Positions 14,946 through 23,843 are shown, numbered from the stretch's first letter. The stretch is DNA of 64,000 bases from Candidatus Woesearchaeota archaeon (GCA_018302815.1 JAGVZE010000016.1:29919-93918); one strand, 5' to 3'. Program-made: numbers and translations. Notes: generated by a model from the sequence alone, not told the origin.

Positions 14946-17632
14946 GACATTACGGACTTTTCTTCCCAACTGCATGTATCGTGATATTTCTCAGTATGGT
15001 GGTTCTTGCTGAGGAAGCTCCAGAGAACGATCTTCAGTTAGAGGGATATCTTGGGTTTTCATTTCAAATCTATCAAGGTGCGCTGCCAACGAGTTGGACT
15101 GATACCACTCGTACCATTGATGTAGGATTAAGCTTGGAGAACGAGTCCGGAAAAATAGGCGATTTAAGTATCAAAATAACACTTCAAAACGTCACTCCAG
15201 GCGAACTCACAGTGGATTTACAGGAAGGAATATCAACTTTTGGACAAGCCAAGCTCAATATTACTTTTGGGGATGTTACTGATGTTATTCAATTTGATTT
15301 TTACAGAAGCGAGGACATCAAAGCATGGTCTTTTGTCGGGGAAGGCGTTACGCGTGTCTGGTCGTTTAACCTCGTTCAAAACGGAACTGCAATTGGACAG
15401 GCAATAATAACTCCTTTTTTGAACGATTTTGCTGAGAATACAACAACACCTGCATCTATCAAGCTGCAAGGTTCTGCGATTGGCACTGCTGAAATCACAA
15501 ATCAAGTCACTGTCGTCATGCCCGAGACTAACACTGTAACAAACCTTTTTGCAGGTTTCGTCACAACTGCCGACAATAAGACGGCCACGCATGGAGAGAT
15601 AAAAGTACGAATCGACAATAGTATTGTTGACATTGCGAGTGTTAGAGAAAACGGGACGTACACCGCAGAAGCCACTGGGCCCCTTAACAGCACCATACAG
15701 TTCTTCATCGATGATATTTTTGTGACAAATGAAACGCTGATAAACGAAACAGCAGCAAGAGAACTGAATCTTACGATACCTTTGAACAGTTCTGCTTTCA
15801 ATTTCAGAGATAAAGACAAGGACGGCGTTCCGGATGAGTTGGATAAGTGCCCTGATTCTCGCTACTTGGTTGATAGCCAAGGCTGCGCGTGCTACCAAAT
15901 AAAGTGCCCCGCGAAAAACCATTGTAAGACTATTGCAAACGTTCCACGCTGCGTACCTGATGTGCCAGTACCCAAACCCTGTAAACTCCCAAGCGAGATT
16001 GGTTATGTCATTGATAATATGACAACTTTTGTGCATGACAGAGTTGTAGATGAAAGAATCGTGGGCTTGATTATTGGCACGAGTAATAGGACAACTGAGC
16101 GCGTATCGACTGCCGCATTCATAGAAAGCGATGTGAGCCGATCGAGTTATGTAATGAATGCAACGGTGCCTGGGTCAATTGGCACGAATGTCTCCGTGCA
16201 GCTTTGCTTGCCTGATACGTGCTTGGACGATAAGCCGTCATATAGCGATGAGAATTTGAACGTCATAAAGAATTGCCAAAAATGCGGTTGTCCTGATGGG
16301 TTTGAATGCGAAGGTGATGGAAATTGCTACAAGACCCTCAATCTCACTGGACTTCGGTGTCTTATCAACGATTATGATTACGGACAAGGCTTGAGCTGCG
16401 GGTCGCTTAATGGAACATTCAAAGATGTTCAACTTGCACAGTATCTTCACGTAAGCGTAGGAGGGTTAGGACCCTTTAATGGCATGATCAAAAAGGACAT
16501 TCAGAAAGCAATACGCAGTTACAACCTTTGCATCAATACTCAGGACATCGGTTGCGTTCTTCCAGACGTGAAATGCTTTGGAGAGGAGTTAGTTGATAAA
16601 AACAAGCAAAAAGTTCAGTCTATCATTCAACAGGAAGTGAATAGTGTAATCAAGAAGAGTATACCAAGTATCGCCAAATTTTTAGGTCTGAGAGTACGCG
16701 TCAATGTTGATTTTAGCAGTTTAAACAGCAGTTTCCTCCGTATTCCCTACAATTGTACGCCGATAAAGGTAAGTTCTGATTTGAACTGTAAGCCGCTTAT
16801 CATAAACGGTGAACTCGACAAAAAAGCAGACATTGTATTCATAGGAGACGGTTTCTTCGACCCGTTTGAATTTGAGGCTACTGTCCGCAAGGTTCTTGAT
16901 TACGAAGGCAGCAATGGAAACACATCAAATGAAGGTCTTTTCTCTGCGGAACCTTTCAAATCAAATAAGGAGAAGTTCAACATTTACACCGTGTTGGCAA
17001 AAGATATGATTCATCACATCCCGGACCCGTATAAAATGAGAGATGGGCTTCAGCCCGATAATAAAGATGTTCAAAGCATCGCAAATGTTTGTAAACAACG
17101 GGATTACATCATCGTTCTTTCCAAGCAATATTACCGCTCGAATTGCGGTTTCGGAGCGAAAGACTGGCCTTGTTTTGTCAGTTTGGCTTCTGAGTCATTC
17201 CCTGGTAGACTCGTTCTTCATGAATTTGGACACGGTTTTGCCTCGCTCGGAGACGAATATACAAACTTCATAGGGGAACTTGATGCGGCAACCCAGATAG
17301 AGTATTTTACATCACTTTTCCTCTCCAACTATGCTCCAAACTGCCGAGCCGATCAGGAAGAAGCACGAAAAACTTGGGGCGACCTTATCATCTCAGGAGG
17401 ATCTTTAGGATACTATCCAGGGTGCGGCGGAGATTGCGGCCAAAGTTGTTCAACGTTTGTGCGCCCAACCTTCAATTCGGTAATGAATGACCAGCGTCGT
17501 AATTGTGTGGGAAACTCAAATACCACTGCACGAGACCCTGATGATGCCAATTGCCCTCTCGGCCCACCCTTTGAACCGTGGTATTCAGTCAATAGTAGAG
17601 AAGTCTTGAAAGAGCTTGGAAAGTTCACGTAA
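14942..17632 (+). CDS. Secreted M64-like metallopeptidase with TSP3-type calcium repeat
   Basis: 896 residues from GTG 14942, which overlaps the pilin stop as GTGA (GTG 14933 is also possible). Signal peptide about 1-24 (FFPTACIVIFLSMVVLAEEA). About 30-280: Asn/Thr-rich beta domains. About 290-320: DKDKDGVPDELDKCPD, a thrombospondin type-3 calcium motif, then a Cys-rich segment. Zinc site LVLHEFGHGFASLGDEY near 755-772, the HExxHxxxxLxDEY pattern of M64 (IgA-peptidase-like) enzymes. No C-terminal TM seen, so released or held by other means. Probably a surface-acting protease. Confidence 0.82.
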   Translation: MRHYGLFFPTACIVIFLSMVVLAEEAPENDLQLEGYLGFSFQIYQGALPTSWTDTTRTIDVGLSLENESGKIGDLSIKITLQNVTPGELTVDLQEGISTFGQAKLNITFGDVTDVIQFDFYRSEDIKAWSFVGEGVTRVWSFNLVQNGTAIGQAIITPFLNDFAENTTTPASIKLQGSAIGTAEITNQVTVVMPETNTVTNLFAGFVTTADNKTATHGEIKVRIDNSIVDIASVRENGTYTAEATGPLNSTIQFFIDDIFVTNETLINETAARELNLTIPLNSSAFNFRDKDKDGVPDELDKCPDSRYLVDSQGCACYQIKCPAKNHCKTIANVPRCVPDVPVPKPCKLPSEIGYVIDNMTTFVHDRVVDERIVGLIIGTSNRTTERVSTAAFIESDVSRSSYVMNATVPGSIGTNVSVQLCLPDTCLDDKPSYSDENLNVIKNCQKCGCPDGFECEGDGNCYKTLNLTGLRCLINDYDYGQGLSCGSLNGTFKDVQLAQYLHVSVGGLGPFNGMIKKDIQKAIRSYNLCINTQDIGCVLPDVKCFGEELVDKNKQKVQSIIQQEVNSVIKKSIPSIAKFLGLRVRVNVDFSSLNSSFLRIPYNCTPIKVSSDLNCKPLIINGELDKKADIVFIGDGFFDPFEFEATVRKVLDYEGSNGNTSNEGLFSAEPFKSNKEKFNIYTVLAKDMIHHIPDPYKMRDGLQPDNKDVQSIANVCKQRDYIIVLSKQYYRSNCGFGAKDWPCFVSLASESFPGRLVLHEFGHGFASLGDEYTNFIGELDAATQIEYFTSLFLSNYAPNCRADQEEARKTWGDLIISGGSLGYYPGCGGDCGQSCSTFVRPTFNSVMNDQRRNCVGNSNTTARDPDDANCPLGPPFEPWYSVNSREVLKELGKFT

Positions 17633-18307
17633 TTACAAATGCTTGAAAATTTCTTCAACTGACTCCTTGGACCAACCATGCTGTCCAAAGTACTCAACAA
17701 TTTGCTCACGAGAATAACCCAACTTTAGCATATTCTTAACATATGCTGTGGATTCGACATCAACTGTTTTGACACGCCTCTTTTTCAAATACAACACCAT
17801 CATGACTCCAATGAGAATGAGCAGTCCTGCTGAGAGCAACACGAGCCATAAAGAAGAGCTTTCACTTTCTTGACGAGGCAGGGTTATCTGCTTGGGAACA
17901 GGTCTGCTCACTTGGGGAGGTTGAACGATAGCTGGAGGCCGTGAAACCTTAACATCTTGCTTCGGGGGCTTGATGGAAAGGTCGAGTCTGGACATTCCTT
18001 CCAACTGTAAAGTTGCGTTAATCACGTTGGCCGAATCTACGTAGAAATTGACGACGCTATTTTCAAGACCAACTATACGAAATTCCGGATCATAGCCGTA
18101 CTGGCCATTCTTTGTAACAGTGCTAAAATTCTTAGCCTCAACCTTTGCCGTAATTTTTGCTCCGTCAGGCGTATCAAGCACTTTGCCGTAAAACAAGTGA
18201 TAAGTCTGAATGCTTGTTTGCTGCTCAGCATAGGCACAAATTGAAAATACGAGAATCGCCAATACTATGGCGCAGTTTCTCACCACCTTACCTCTTTGAT
18301 AACTCAT
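17633..18307 (-). CDS. Secreted-domain membrane protein with UBA-like cytoplasmic tail
   Basis: 224 residues. Signal peptide about 10-27 (NCAIVLAILVFSICAYAEQQ), a ~80-residue beta-sandwich-like domain (YHLFYGKVLDTPDGAKITAK, a carboxypeptidase-regulatory-like pattern), a Pro/Gln linker, TM at about 152-173 followed by KKRRVK, then a ~40-residue helical tail YVKNMLKLGYSREQ...HGWSKESVEEIF resembling UBA/CUE folds. Its stop abuts the convergent M64-like gene. Role unknown; possibly a receptor or anchor. Confidence 0.65.
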   Translation of the reverse strand: MSYQRGKVVRNCAIVLAILVFSICAYAEQQTSIQTYHLFYGKVLDTPDGAKITAKVEAKNFSTVTKNGQYGYDPEFRIVGLENSVVNFYVDSANVINATLQLEGMSRLDLSIKPPKQDVKVSRPPAIVQPPQVSRPVPKQITLPRQESESSSLWLVLLSAGLLILIGVMMVLYLKKRRVKTVDVESTAYVKNMLKLGYSREQIVEYFGQHGWSKESVEEIFKHL

Positions 18308-18422
18308 TGATAACTCTCAAGAATATCTCATTTATAAACATAGCTCCACAGTCGTCGTTTGCCGATAGTCTGTTGTACTTGAAACATATTTGTTTCATGC
18401 GCTCTATTTTTGTATCAGAAAC

Positions 18423-18947
18423 TCATTCTTGTATGAGTAGTGCTATTTTCGCTACGAATTTTTGTGCGTTGTTGTAGATTTCTTCGAGTCGTTTTTCGGT
18501 GTAGGTTTTGATTGCAGTGTAGCGTGCGGTGTGGGCTTCTTTGCGTGCGTCTTCGAAGTATTTGACGTATTCGTCTTCGAAGATTTTGTGGGCTTGTTGG
18601 AGGATTTGTAGGTCTTCTTGTTCTATTTGGTCGGGAACGAGGAGGTAGCCAACAGCGATTTGAGCCGCGGTGTGGTTGTTTGTTTCGTATCCTTTGGTGA
18701 GGATGGCTGCTTTTGCAGCGTACAGCATTGAATAGTATGATATGGTGATTGCCCAGTAGTTCCAGTAGAGTTTTTCTGGTTGTCCTTTTGCGGGTTTGAG
18801 GTCTTTGATAGATTTAGCAATGAGGAGGCTGTTTTCTCCTTTCTTCAAGAACAGTTTCACTTTGAAGAACTGGTTTGATTTTCTGATGCTTCCTTCTGCG
18901 AGCGCATTTTCAAATTCCTGCTTGTATGTTTTCTTATCGAATTCCAT
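18423..18947 (-). CDS. HEPN-domain toxin of a HEPN/MNT pair
   Basis: 174 residues, all-helical. YWNYWAITISYYSMLYAAKA is the HEPN helix pattern, and ARKEAHTARYTA resembles the RxxxH-type RNase motif. Overlaps the MNT gene by 14 bases. HEPN proteins of this type are ribonuclease toxins neutralised by the partner nucleotidyltransferase; activity here is inferred. Confidence 0.8.
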   Translation of the reverse strand: MEFDKKTYKQEFENALAEGSIRKSNQFFKVKLFLKKGENSLLIAKSIKDLKPAKGQPEKLYWNYWAITISYYSMLYAAKAAILTKGYETNNHTAAQIAVGYLLVPDQIEQEDLQILQQAHKIFEDEYVKYFEDARKEAHTARYTAIKTYTEKRLEEIYNNAQKFVAKIALLIQE

Positions 18948-19509
18948 AAATAATGCTCCAAAACAGTTCAGGGTTGTAGAGGACGATGTGGTTTTTTAAT
19001 GCTTGCTTTCCGACGTTCTCCTCAGTATCTTTAATCATGGCAATGAATTCTTCGCGCGTGACGTAAATAGGGTTAATTCGTATGCGAAAGAGTGTTTCGT
19101 AACGGGAAAAGTCTGGCTCTCGTTCACCTTTCTTGTTAATCACGAGCAAGTCGACGTCACTTTTTGTGGTTTGCATACCTTTGGCATAACTGCCAAACAT
19201 GATAAGCGCATAGTCTCCGGGGGGCAATTCGTCAGCTATCTTCTTTATGAGTAGCTGTTTTTTGAGGTATTCGTCTTTTTCTTCCTTGGATGAGATGATG
19301 ATGTAGTGCTTGGTTAGAGGGTTTTGTCGGTTAAGTTGTACAAGGGTCGCTTTTCCGGCTTTGGTTTGAATGGCAAGATCGGACATCGTTTTCATCGTTC
19401 GATAGAATGTAGCGTAAGGTATCTTTGTGAGTTTGCTGAGCTCATACATCGTAAATGCCCGCCCCGCGTTTTTTCCAAGATAGTTGATGACTTTTAGCTT
19501 ATCATCCAT
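18934..19509 (-). CDS. Winged-helix plus MNT nucleotidyltransferase (antitoxin)
   Basis: 191 residues. Residues 1-60 form a winged helix (NYLGKNAGRAFTMYELSKLT, then IPYATFYRTMKTMSDL). About 98-125 carry the minimal nucleotidyltransferase motif IMFGSYAKGMQTTKSDVDLL (GSxxxG...SDxDL). First gene of the pair; the DNA-binding domain plus an inverted repeat at its promoter suggests autoregulation. Modification of the HEPN partner by nucleotide transfer is established for related pairs. Confidence 0.85.
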   Translation of the reverse strand: MDDKLKVINYLGKNAGRAFTMYELSKLTKIPYATFYRTMKTMSDLAIQTKAGKATLVQLNRQNPLTKHYIIISSKEEKDEYLKKQLLIKKIADELPPGDYALIMFGSYAKGMQTTKSDVDLLVINKKGEREPDFSRYETLFRIRINPIYVTREEFIAMIKDTEENVGKQALKNHIVLYNPELFWSIIYGIR

Positions 19510-19510
19510 A

Positions 19511-19543
19511 ATTGAATAATATTATCCATTATTGATATATAAA
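19511..19543 (-). promoter_or_regulatory. HEPN/MNT promoter with inverted repeat
   Basis: Minus-strand TATA GTTTATATATC (19533-19543), followed by AATGGATAATATTATTCAATT (19511-19531), a near-palindrome centred on AATATT immediately before ATG 19509. Likely operator for the winged-helix antitoxin. Confidence 0.5.
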
Positions 19544-19620
19544 CCTTTCGAAACACCAAAGCTCACAAATACAGAAAACTTCAAGCAACTTTATTAACAA
19601 CCACAACATTTCAAATTATC

Positions 19621-19761
19621 ATGCAAAGGATGCAAAGCTCAATTCGGACAAAATCTGTTTTGAGCCAAATGGTTTCCAACCAAACCGTGCGCAATCCTTT
19701 CAACAAAAAGAAAGCGCAGGAAGACCTGTCTCGTGCAGATTCTAACGTTTCAAGCACGTAG
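19621..19761 (+). CDS. Possible small protein, 46 residues
   Basis: ATG 19621 to TAG 19761: MQRMQSSIRTKSVLSQMVSN and a Lys-rich end. A TTTATTA box about 28 bases upstream gives leaderless spacing. Polar, Gln/Ser/Asn-rich, no domain. It is the only coding candidate in the 320-base gap 19510-19832; it may be spurious. Confidence 0.3.
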   Translation: MQRMQSSIRTKSVLSQMVSNQTVRNPFNKKKAQEDLSRADSNVSST

Positions 19762-19832
19762 TCACTCACCAGTGATGAGCGTACAGAAACATTTATAAAA
19801 GATTGACGATAAAAGTACGCAGAGTGAAGACA

Positions 19833-20759
19833 ATGGACCTAGAAACGCTACTTAAACGCAACTACTACGAACTCATAGATAATGACGCGGCGCGAGCAGT
19901 CATAACATACATAGCAGGACATCCGAGCGCCGAGAATAAAGGAGTTCGCTTCATCAAAGGCATCACAAAAGTCGCGATGCACGTCCATAAAAAGAAACCC
20001 GCCCTCACGCGCGGACTTTCAGAACGGCTTCTTGTCTACACCATTGAAGCGCTCACCCTTCTTGATCGAGGAGAGCTTGATGGACTGCACGAAGACCAAG
20101 TGCAGAAAATGGAAGGCCACCTGCACGCATACGCCGGCGATTTCGCGATCCTAAGATACAAAGAAAACAACGATGTGAATTTCGTTGGAAAGGCATGCAG
20201 ACATTATGGCGAATCCATCAAACTACTCGCAGACATAGAACTAGGCTACTCCTCGTGCCAGGCAAGCAAAGCCGCAAAGGTTTCTCGTCAAATGTTCGAA
20301 CTGACAGGAACTGTGAACTGGGCAGGCAGCTGGTATAAAAACGCCACAAAGGCGCGCGACTTGACAGAGACATTCGATACGAATCGAAGCCAAAAATACC
20401 ACTTGGAAGCAATTGATGCAATAATCGCCGTCGCGAAAGCGTCAAAAGAGCGCTATGAACAGACCACTTCTCTTGACGATGCTGGCAACTGGTATAGAGC
20501 AGCGCGCAAGGCAGCTCAAATGCTCGAACCTGAAAATTTGACCCGAAGCGCACATTTCTACGAAGAAGCAGGCAAAGCATCTAAGGCATTTGCGCAGATG
20601 AGCGGCGAAACACAATCCCTCTTGGACAGCCTTGAAATGTATGAAACAGCCCTTCGCCTAGTCCAACAGGTCAAAGGTGTAACAGGACCAGACACACGGC
20701 GCCTGCAACGGCTCTATAAGAGCATATCCGGAGAGGATTTTTCACCATATCAAGGCTAA
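19833..20759 (+). CDS. All-helical repeat protein (TPR/SNAP-like)
   Basis: 308 residues from ATG 19833 (GTGA at ribosome-site distance; TATA ATTTATAAAA at 19791-19800). Repeated units of ~40 residues: WAGSWYKNATKARDLTETF, AGNWYRAARKAAQMLEPENL, AHFYEEAGKASKAFAQMSG, a Y/W-x2-A-x2-A pattern like TPR or alpha-SNAP solenoids. Cytoplasmic scaffold predicted. The 15-base leader GAGTGAAGACAATGG is the same as at 7319. Not obviously part of the MSDERLR family. Confidence 0.65.
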   Translation: MDLETLLKRNYYELIDNDAARAVITYIAGHPSAENKGVRFIKGITKVAMHVHKKKPALTRGLSERLLVYTIEALTLLDRGELDGLHEDQVQKMEGHLHAYAGDFAILRYKENNDVNFVGKACRHYGESIKLLADIELGYSSCQASKAAKVSRQMFELTGTVNWAGSWYKNATKARDLTETFDTNRSQKYHLEAIDAIIAVAKASKERYEQTTSLDDAGNWYRAARKAAQMLEPENLTRSAHFYEEAGKASKAFAQMSGETQSLLDSLEMYETALRLVQQVKGVTGPDTRRLQRLYKSISGEDFSPYQG

Positions 20760-20878
20760 TTCTTCTATATGGAAATTAAATATATGTTGTCACCTGAAAG
20801 TAGCTACGAAATCGAAAGATTTAAATACCCTCAAAACCGCAATTATCCTAGAGAAAAGGTGTCTCTTGGGGGTGCAAC

Positions 20879-21463
20879 ATGAAACACTTGTTCACAATGC
20901 TTGTTTTGGCGGTTTTCGCCTTAGGAGTAGGAGTTGGCGGCCTCTTTAGCATGGCCCTGCCTAGCTCGCAAATAGACATAGAAAGCAACACAGTAACCAG
21001 CAGAGGGCTTAGCTTCAACACTGTAACAAGCGCTCTTGCTGATGCCACTTCACCTTTGCAATCCAAAGCCCAAGAACAAAGCTTTGAAATGCCTGTTGAA
21101 CGAATATCTCCGGGCGATTGGATAAAGGAAAGCAGCATCGAAATGAGGCCTGACGGAGTATTGATTAAGTTCGATAATCCGCAGTGGGCGATTTTAGCTG
21201 ATACCAATTCAATGGACCCAGTCTTCGATGAAGCATCACACCTCATCCAGAAGATACCATTGTCCGCGGCTGAGATCCAGGCCGGCGACATCGTAAGCTA
21301 CGATTCACCAATGGGATTCCCGATAGTCCACCGCGTTGTTGAAATAGGCAACGACTCTGAAGGCTGGTACGCAATATTAAAGGGAGATAATAATCCCCAA
21401 CCCGACCCTTGGAAAGTACGCTTTGACATGGTCCGCAGAGTAACCGTCATCGTGGTGTACTAA
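20879..21463 (+). CDS. Signal peptidase I-like protein (S26)
   Basis: 194 residues. N-terminal TM (about 4-26), an extracytoplasmic region, then the S26 pattern: ILADTNSMDPVFDEASHLIQ (Ser in SMxP), AGDIVSYDSPMGFPIVHRVV and YAILKGDNNPQPDP. Ser plus the archaeal-type His (HRVV) and GDN Asp are present, so a catalytic Ser/His/Asp arrangement is plausible. Start supported by GGGGGTG and a TATA GATTTAAATA at 20818. Probably removes signal peptides from exported proteins, or is specialised for a local substrate. Confidence 0.75.
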   Translation: MKHLFTMLVLAVFALGVGVGGLFSMALPSSQIDIESNTVTSRGLSFNTVTSALADATSPLQSKAQEQSFEMPVERISPGDWIKESSIEMRPDGVLIKFDNPQWAILADTNSMDPVFDEASHLIQKIPLSAAEIQAGDIVSYDSPMGFPIVHRVVEIGNDSEGWYAILKGDNNPQPDPWKVRFDMVRRVTVIVVY

Positions 21464-21526
21464 AATGGGCTTTTTCCTTCTTTTCTTACAATTCATAACG
21501 AACCTGTTTAAGTTTTTGAGGTAAAT

Positions 21527-22108
21527 ATGGACGCACGACTAAGAGAACTCGAAATGAAATGGAAAGAAACTGGCACTCCTGACGATAGGCAAGCCTACGC
21601 GCAGGGACTTAAACGAACCCAGAACTATGAAGCAGTAGCACGACTCTATGCGCCGATTCTTGAAGGAAGGCCATCAAAAGAACTCGGACAAGAATACCTC
21701 TTATTTTCGCCCATACGAGAAGAGGATAAGCCGAATCTAGAATTCCTGCTCGGAGAATTGGGACAAATAGATGAATTAGCATCACAGTTCTGCAGGGAGA
21801 CACCTTACGGCATCTGGATGTTTGGGCCCGCACTCATAAATGCAAATTACCAAGCTATCGACCTTTGCGGCAAGAGAAAACACATCATCGTACCATCCAA
21901 CGGATCACCCGAACTAAGTAAAATAAGGGAAATCGAAGAACGACTCTACTGCCTAACAGGAACAGAGCCGTTAATTTATGATGGCGTGACACCCCTTGAT
22001 GCGGACATACCACTCAGAGCACGCATTCAAAACACAGTATTAAATTGGGGAGCAATAGAACAACCCTTCTCGCGCAACCCAACAAAACTACGAGTGAGGC
22101 TGCGATGA
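21527..22108 (+). CDS. Array protein, type I
   Basis: 193 residues: MDARLRELEMKWKETGTPDD, then AVARLYAPILEGRPSKELGQ and a C-terminal half ending NPTKLRVRLR. Paralogue of 26647 (shared RLYxPxLE, SPIxExDKPNLE, (W/I)xFGxAL), 33516 and 36851. First gene of the array; GAGGTAA precedes the ATG. Ends with an ATGA overlap into an element-bearing ORF. No known domain; compact helical N-terminus with a small alpha/beta C-terminus. Function unknown. Confidence 0.7.
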   Translation: MDARLRELEMKWKETGTPDDRQAYAQGLKRTQNYEAVARLYAPILEGRPSKELGQEYLLFSPIREEDKPNLEFLLGELGQIDELASQFCRETPYGIWMFGPALINANYQAIDLCGKRKHIIVPSNGSPELSKIREIEERLYCLTGTEPLIYDGVTPLDADIPLRARIQNTVLNWGAIEQPFSRNPTKLRVRLR

Positions 22109-22368
22109 GCTCACCACGCTTACAAGAAGTACGCCGGGGCTGGGACTTTCAACTCACGGAAAACCGCAAAGTATTTGAACCCAGAGCGCCTTTCGGCACA
22201 GAGGTTTCGGCTCTGCAGCTTACCGGGTTAGCCATACCCCGGCGCAGATTTTTCTTTAATTTTTTCCTTAAAGAACTTATCGATGATAAAATTGGAAACT
22301 TTCTGGGTCGAGTTGAAAAGATTGCAGAATTTGGACTTACTTCTGAAAGCTGCGAGGTCGCGATATGA
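22105..22368 (+). CDS. Short array ORF interrupted by structured element E
   Basis: 87 codons (MSSPRLQEVRRGWDFQL to TSESCEVAI) with ATGA overlaps at both ends. Only the N-terminus (RLQEVRR, like the family start) and the C-terminus (LKELIDDKIGNF) look protein-like; the middle is the hairpin element 22132-22268. The same frame architecture recurs at 34103 and 38797. It may be a translated remnant that keeps coupling, or the element may use the ORF ends as flanks. Confidence 0.45.
   Translation: MSSPRLQEVRRGWDFQLTENRKVFEPRAPFGTEVSALQLTGLAIPRRRFFFNFFLKELIDDKIGNFLGRVEKIAEFGLTSESCEVAI
22132..22268 (+). ncRNA. Structured element E (closing stem, three hairpins, U-run)
   Basis: Closing stem CGCCGGGG (22132-22139) with CCCCGGCG (22237-22244). 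Helix CTGGG/CCCAG (22140-22144 with 22180-22184) around the conserved CACGG-AAAACCGCAAAG. Hairpin GCC-TTTC-GGC (22188-22197). Hairpin CAGAG-GTTTCGG-CTCTG (22199-22215), then TTACCGGGTT. Followed by GCAGATTTTTCTTT and more T. Inner helices covary with copies at 34133 and 38824. Could be a discrete small RNA, an attenuator/terminator or a DNA-level palindromic repeat. Confidence 0.6.
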
Positions 22369-23030
22369 GCGACGAACGACTACGCGAACTTGAGAGGAAA
22401 TGGAGAGAAACTGGAGCAGATGCTGATTTCGAAAGATATCTGCTAGAATTAATCAGAACCGGCACCATACCTGCAGGCACACAAGGAACAAACAAACCAT
22501 TTGCTGAACTTTCAAGCGGAGAGAAGACATACCTTCGAATGCTTACGGAAAATCCCGCACCAATAATTGGCATGGATGATAAACTAAGGAGCACCCTTTA
22601 CGAAAGCACACGCCAAGTATCAATAGGTAGAATAATCACACCACATCCTAGAATACATCATGATCAAATGGAGTCCATCATCGCGCAAACCTATTCTGAA
22701 TGGATAATCTCAGACACTCTCGAACTAAGAGCGCAGGTAGAAGATACCATCCTTCGCTCATTCGTGCGTGCCGCAGCTTACGCGCTTACAATGAAAAATT
22801 CAACTATGACCGAACAAAGAAGTGCAGACGAATATTGCCGAGCAGTTAACATAACACGCACCATACTTAAAACAGACGCGTGCGATAGGGACATAAGAAG
22901 CCAATTAATTTGCGCCTTTCAAATAATCGGCGTTGACAATCCACTCCTTGCATCAATGATCGCACACTACGCACTTCCCCGTCCGCAAAAAACATACCAA
23001 ATGCCTGACTTTTTGAAGGTGGAACAATGA
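22365..23030 (+). CDS. Array protein, type II
   Basis: 221 residues, MSDERLRELERKWRETGADA. Paralogue of 23163: shared RTGTIPAGTQGTNKPFAELS-type segment at about 29-50 and an identical carboxy end PRPQKTYQMPDFLKVEQ. Mostly helical. ATGA-coupled on both sides. No known domain; no signal peptide. Confidence 0.7.
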   Translation: MSDERLRELERKWRETGADADFERYLLELIRTGTIPAGTQGTNKPFAELSSGEKTYLRMLTENPAPIIGMDDKLRSTLYESTRQVSIGRIITPHPRIHHDQMESIIAQTYSEWIISDTLELRAQVEDTILRSFVRAAAYALTMKNSTMTEQRSADEYCRAVNITRTILKTDACDRDIRSQLICAFQIIGVDNPLLASMIAHYALPRPQKTYQMPDFLKVEQ

Positions 23031-23067
23031 TCAATGCGTTTCTACAAAAAAGCCGCCGGCGCGGGGA
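22971..23067 (+). repeat. 97-bp direct repeat, copy 1
   Basis: Identical to 23784-23880. Covers the last codons of a type II gene, the ATGA junction and the start of the following short ORF. Indicates recent duplication or conversion. Confidence 0.85.
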
Positions 23068-23131
23068 AAAGAATTCATCGACGATAAAGTTGGAAACTTT
23101 ATTAATCGAATTGGAAGAATTACAGAATTAA
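23027..23131 (+). pseudogene. Broken copy of the 23840 short ORF
   Basis: MINAFLQKSRRRGE as at 23840, then a deletion of the hairpin segment joins GCGGGGA to the ATCGACGA block out of frame, so translation stops after 34 residues. The rest of the sister gene (DDKVGNF...RITELTLNVENREVAL) is still present at 23080-23160 in another frame. The ATGA start coupling is kept but coupling into 23163 is lost. Confidence 0.65.
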
Positions 23132-23162
23132 CGCTGAATGTTGAAAACCGCGAGGTAGCGCT

Positions 23163-23843
23163 ATGAGCGACACACGAATACGGGAACTTGAAAGGAAATG
23201 GAGAGAAACCTCTTCAGATGGCGATCTTGAAAGATATGTTAGAGAACTTGTAAGAGCGGGAGTCATACCTGCAGGAATACAAGGAACAAACAAACCATTT
23301 GCTGAACTTTCAAGCGCAGAGAAAACGTATGTGCGAATACTTGCAGAACACGCGCAAACGATGGCTGGATTTGGCGAGAGATTACAATACGAACTCTACT
23401 GCGGCCTTCGTACCCTGTCAATAGTACAGAGGACCGTTGAACCTGATCCTAGCATTCCTCAAGACAGACTGAATGCGATAATTGCCGAGACATATGCGAA
23501 TTGGATTGTGACGGATGTATTGGAACTTACAGAATATGCATCCGAAGTTGCGCTCAGTAATTTTGTATGGACTGCAGGATTTGAAGCCCTTCTACCGCGA
23601 GTTGGGAATCGACACGCAACAGAACAAGAAAGAGCTAAAGGATATTGCACTGCAGTAAACCTCTCCCGCAGAATCCTAGGAACCCGCGCACTTTGCGCAG
23701 AAGAAGTAATACAGTTAGGCTTCCCCTTAAAGATTTGCACTTCACCAAACCTTATAGAACTTGAGCAGACCGTATCTTCGCACGCACTTCCCCGTCCGCA
23801 AAAAACATACCAAATGCCTGACTTTTTGAAGGTGGAACAATGA
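23163..23843 (+). CDS. Array protein, type II
   Basis: 226 residues, MSDTRIRELERKWRETSSDG. Shares GIQGTNKPFAELSSAEKTYV and the identical carboxy end with 22365, but the middle (about 70-200) has diverged strongly, so ends are conserved while the centre varies. Preceded by AACCGCGAGGTAGCGCTATG, an SD-like GAGGTA. ATGA overlap with the next ORF. Confidence 0.7.
   Translation: MSDTRIRELERKWRETSSDGDLERYVRELVRAGVIPAGIQGTNKPFAELSSAEKTYVRILAEHAQTMAGFGERLQYELYCGLRTLSIVQRTVEPDPSIPQDRLNAIIAETYANWIVTDVLELTEYASEVALSNFVWTAGFEALLPRVGNRHATEQERAKGYCTAVNLSRRILGTRALCAEEVIQLGFPLKICTSPNLIELEQTVSSHALPRPQKTYQMPDFLKVEQ

Noticed and set aside
15233..16036. 267-residue minus-strand ORF
   Set aside because: Complement of the M64-like gene; Cys/Ile-rich composition without any domain, a normal shadow.
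22132..22244. Elements E-G as tRNA-like, twister, HDV-like or other known ribozyme/riboswitch
   Set aside because: Closing stem and hairpins do not match the conserved cores of those classes that I could recall; left as unclassified structure.
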